Part shown: positions 63,337-64,000 of the stretch, one piece after another
Position numbering within the stretch: position 1 is the stretch's first letter
How the letters are laid out: the number at the start of each line of letters is the position of its first letter
Assembly: GCA_947644595.1 (NCBI GenBank)
Contig: CANSAE010000002.1
Location: 310,001 to 374,000, forward strand
Reading direction: 5' to 3'
DNA: 64,000 nucleotides
Source: an uncultured Clostridia bacterium
Lineage (GTDB): Bacteria; Bacillota; Clostridia; Oscillospirales; Oscillospiraceae
The notes under the pieces: model-generated
The model's database searches: none
Told to the model about the DNA's origin: nothing
What the model saw: the letters and a program-made list of their open reading frames with translations, nothing else
Made by a program: the position numbers and the translations under genes

Positions 63337-64000
63337 ATGAAATACTATTTGAGAAAGCTGGTTACTCTCATTATTACATTGTTCGTGGTATCTCTGCTGG
63401 CGTTCCTCGCGTTCCAAATCGTTCCCGGTGATGCGGCGGCCCGGATTTTGGGCACGGAAGCTACGCCGGAGAGCTTGGCCGCCCTGCGCCATCAGATGGG
63501 GCTGGACCGACCCATGCTGGTGCAGTATGGGGATTGGTTGAACCAGTTTCTGTTCGGGGATATGGGCAATTCCTACAGTTACACCATGTCCGTGAAGGCG
63601 CTTTTGGGACCGAAGCTGCCCATTACATTTACCCTCACTGCCATGGCATTTCTGATGATCGTCTGCATTTCCATCCCTCTGGGCGTTTGGCAGGGAAAGC
63701 ACGCCGGGGAGGCGTCGGACGCGGTGACGGGTGCCGTGGGACAGGTGTTTATGTCAGTCCCGTCTTTTTTCCTGGGCATCGTATTCACCCTAGTGTTCGG
63801 TATCGGGCTGAAGCTGTTCACCCAGGGGCAGTTCATCCATTATGACCAGTCCGTTTCCGGTTTTTTTGGTTATCTGTTTTTCCCGGCCCTGGCCATTGCT
63901 CTTCCGAAATCTGCCATGGCGGCCAAGTTGCTGCGGGCGTCCGTCATCCGGGAACTGCAGCAGGACTATGTCCGCACTGCCCGGTCACGGGGGCGGAAGT
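63337..64000 (+). CDS. ABC transporter permease (DppB/NikB-like), cut by window end
   Basis: The ATG at 63337 follows GCGAGGTGAACGCC, and the frame stays open to base 64000 (221 residues seen of about 310-330). N-terminal helix LRKLVTLIITLFVVSLLAFL, then the typical FQIVPGDAA and LGLDRP-type MGLDRPMLVQYGDWL, and at the end the EAA-loop motif (RASVIRELQQDYVRTARSRG) that contacts the ATPase. It forms the membrane channel for the binding protein upstream. Confidence 0.93.
   Translation, partial: MKYYLRKLVTLIITLFVVSLLAFLAFQIVPGDAAARILGTEATPESLAALRHQMGLDRPMLVQYGDWLNQFLFGDMGNSYSYTMSVKALLGPKLPITFTLTAMAFLMIVCISIPLGVWQGKHAGEASDAVTGAVGQVFMSVPSFFLGIVFTLVFGIGLKLFTQGQFIHYDQSVSGFFGYLFFPALAIALPKSAMAAKLLRASVIRELQQDYVRTARSRGRK

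Overview
The window is a single stretch of a GC-rich Firmicutes chromosome. The gene orders ylxM-ffh-rpsP-khpA-rimM-trmD and ecfA1-ecfA2-ecfT-truA, groESL under a CIRCE element, Rex, a ClpE-type unfoldase, DUF5711/CvpA, the Lgt/M16 pair and the many canonical sigma-A promoters all fit Clostridia. The GC-rich codon use, the C_GCAxxG_C_C protein and the tandem FeoA-FeoA-FeoB fit an Oscillospiraceae-like gut anaerobe. The family assignment is inference, since there is no 16S gene here. No phage, insertion sequence, transposase or CRISPR array was seen.

Layout. 1-4.3 kb: end of an rRNA-methyltransferase-like gene, then the energy-coupling (ECF) transporter module and truA. 4.4-11.6 kb: eight tightly packed genes (DUF5711, CvpA, ClpE-like, secreted protein, isochorismatase-like hydrolase, macrodomain, membrane protein, RluA-like), many coupled by ATGA overlaps. 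11.9-19.1 kb: argF, a zinc-ribbon membrane protein, an FrhB-like/pyruvyltransferase pair, purM, rex, a DUF3783 protein and a lipoprotein. 19.1-22.6 kb: a visibly AT-richer island with an ECF sigma factor, a DUF4367 anti-sigma-like protein and three small secreted or membrane genes (one frameshifted), ending in a broken anti-sigma fragment next to tRNA-Leu(CAG). 22.8-29 kb: DUF975, MerR, PAP2-like, XRE, ThrE-like and cardiolipin synthase genes. 29.2-31.5 kb: groEL/groES. 31.5-38.3 kb: lipid kinase, RNA methyltransferase and D,D-carboxypeptidase genes, then a two-component system and a YqeG phosphatase. 38.3-44.5 kb: Xaa-Pro peptidase, efp, small genes, lgt and two M16 proteins. 44.5-51.8 kb: one 2412-codon cyclic beta-glucan-synthase-like gene. 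51.9-57.5 kb: SRP/ribosome-maturation operon including a TrmD-GNAT fusion, rsmA and a DtxR-type regulator. 57.5-61.4 kb: thiN, a C_GCAxxG_C_C protein and feoAAB. 61.6-64 kb: start of a peptide/nickel ABC transporter.

Most interesting signals. (1) A dispersed, structured ~110-160 bp element occurs four times (about 860-990, 11700-11861, 29141-29230, 54308-54420). It has covarying hairpins, always follows the 3' hairpin of a codirectional upstream gene, and twice ends in the Shine-Dalgarno of the next gene. (2) In the sigma-factor island, a 20-bp hairpin buries the ribosome-binding site of a secreted protein; its left arm copies the 3' end of 16S rRNA (the anti-Shine-Dalgarno). (3) Three TTAG-N6-CTAA boxes sit around the feoA promoter, and a DtxR-family regulator with a Cys-Glu-His metal site lies 4 kb away. 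(4) A second small palindrome family has a facing pair inserted between groES and groEL.
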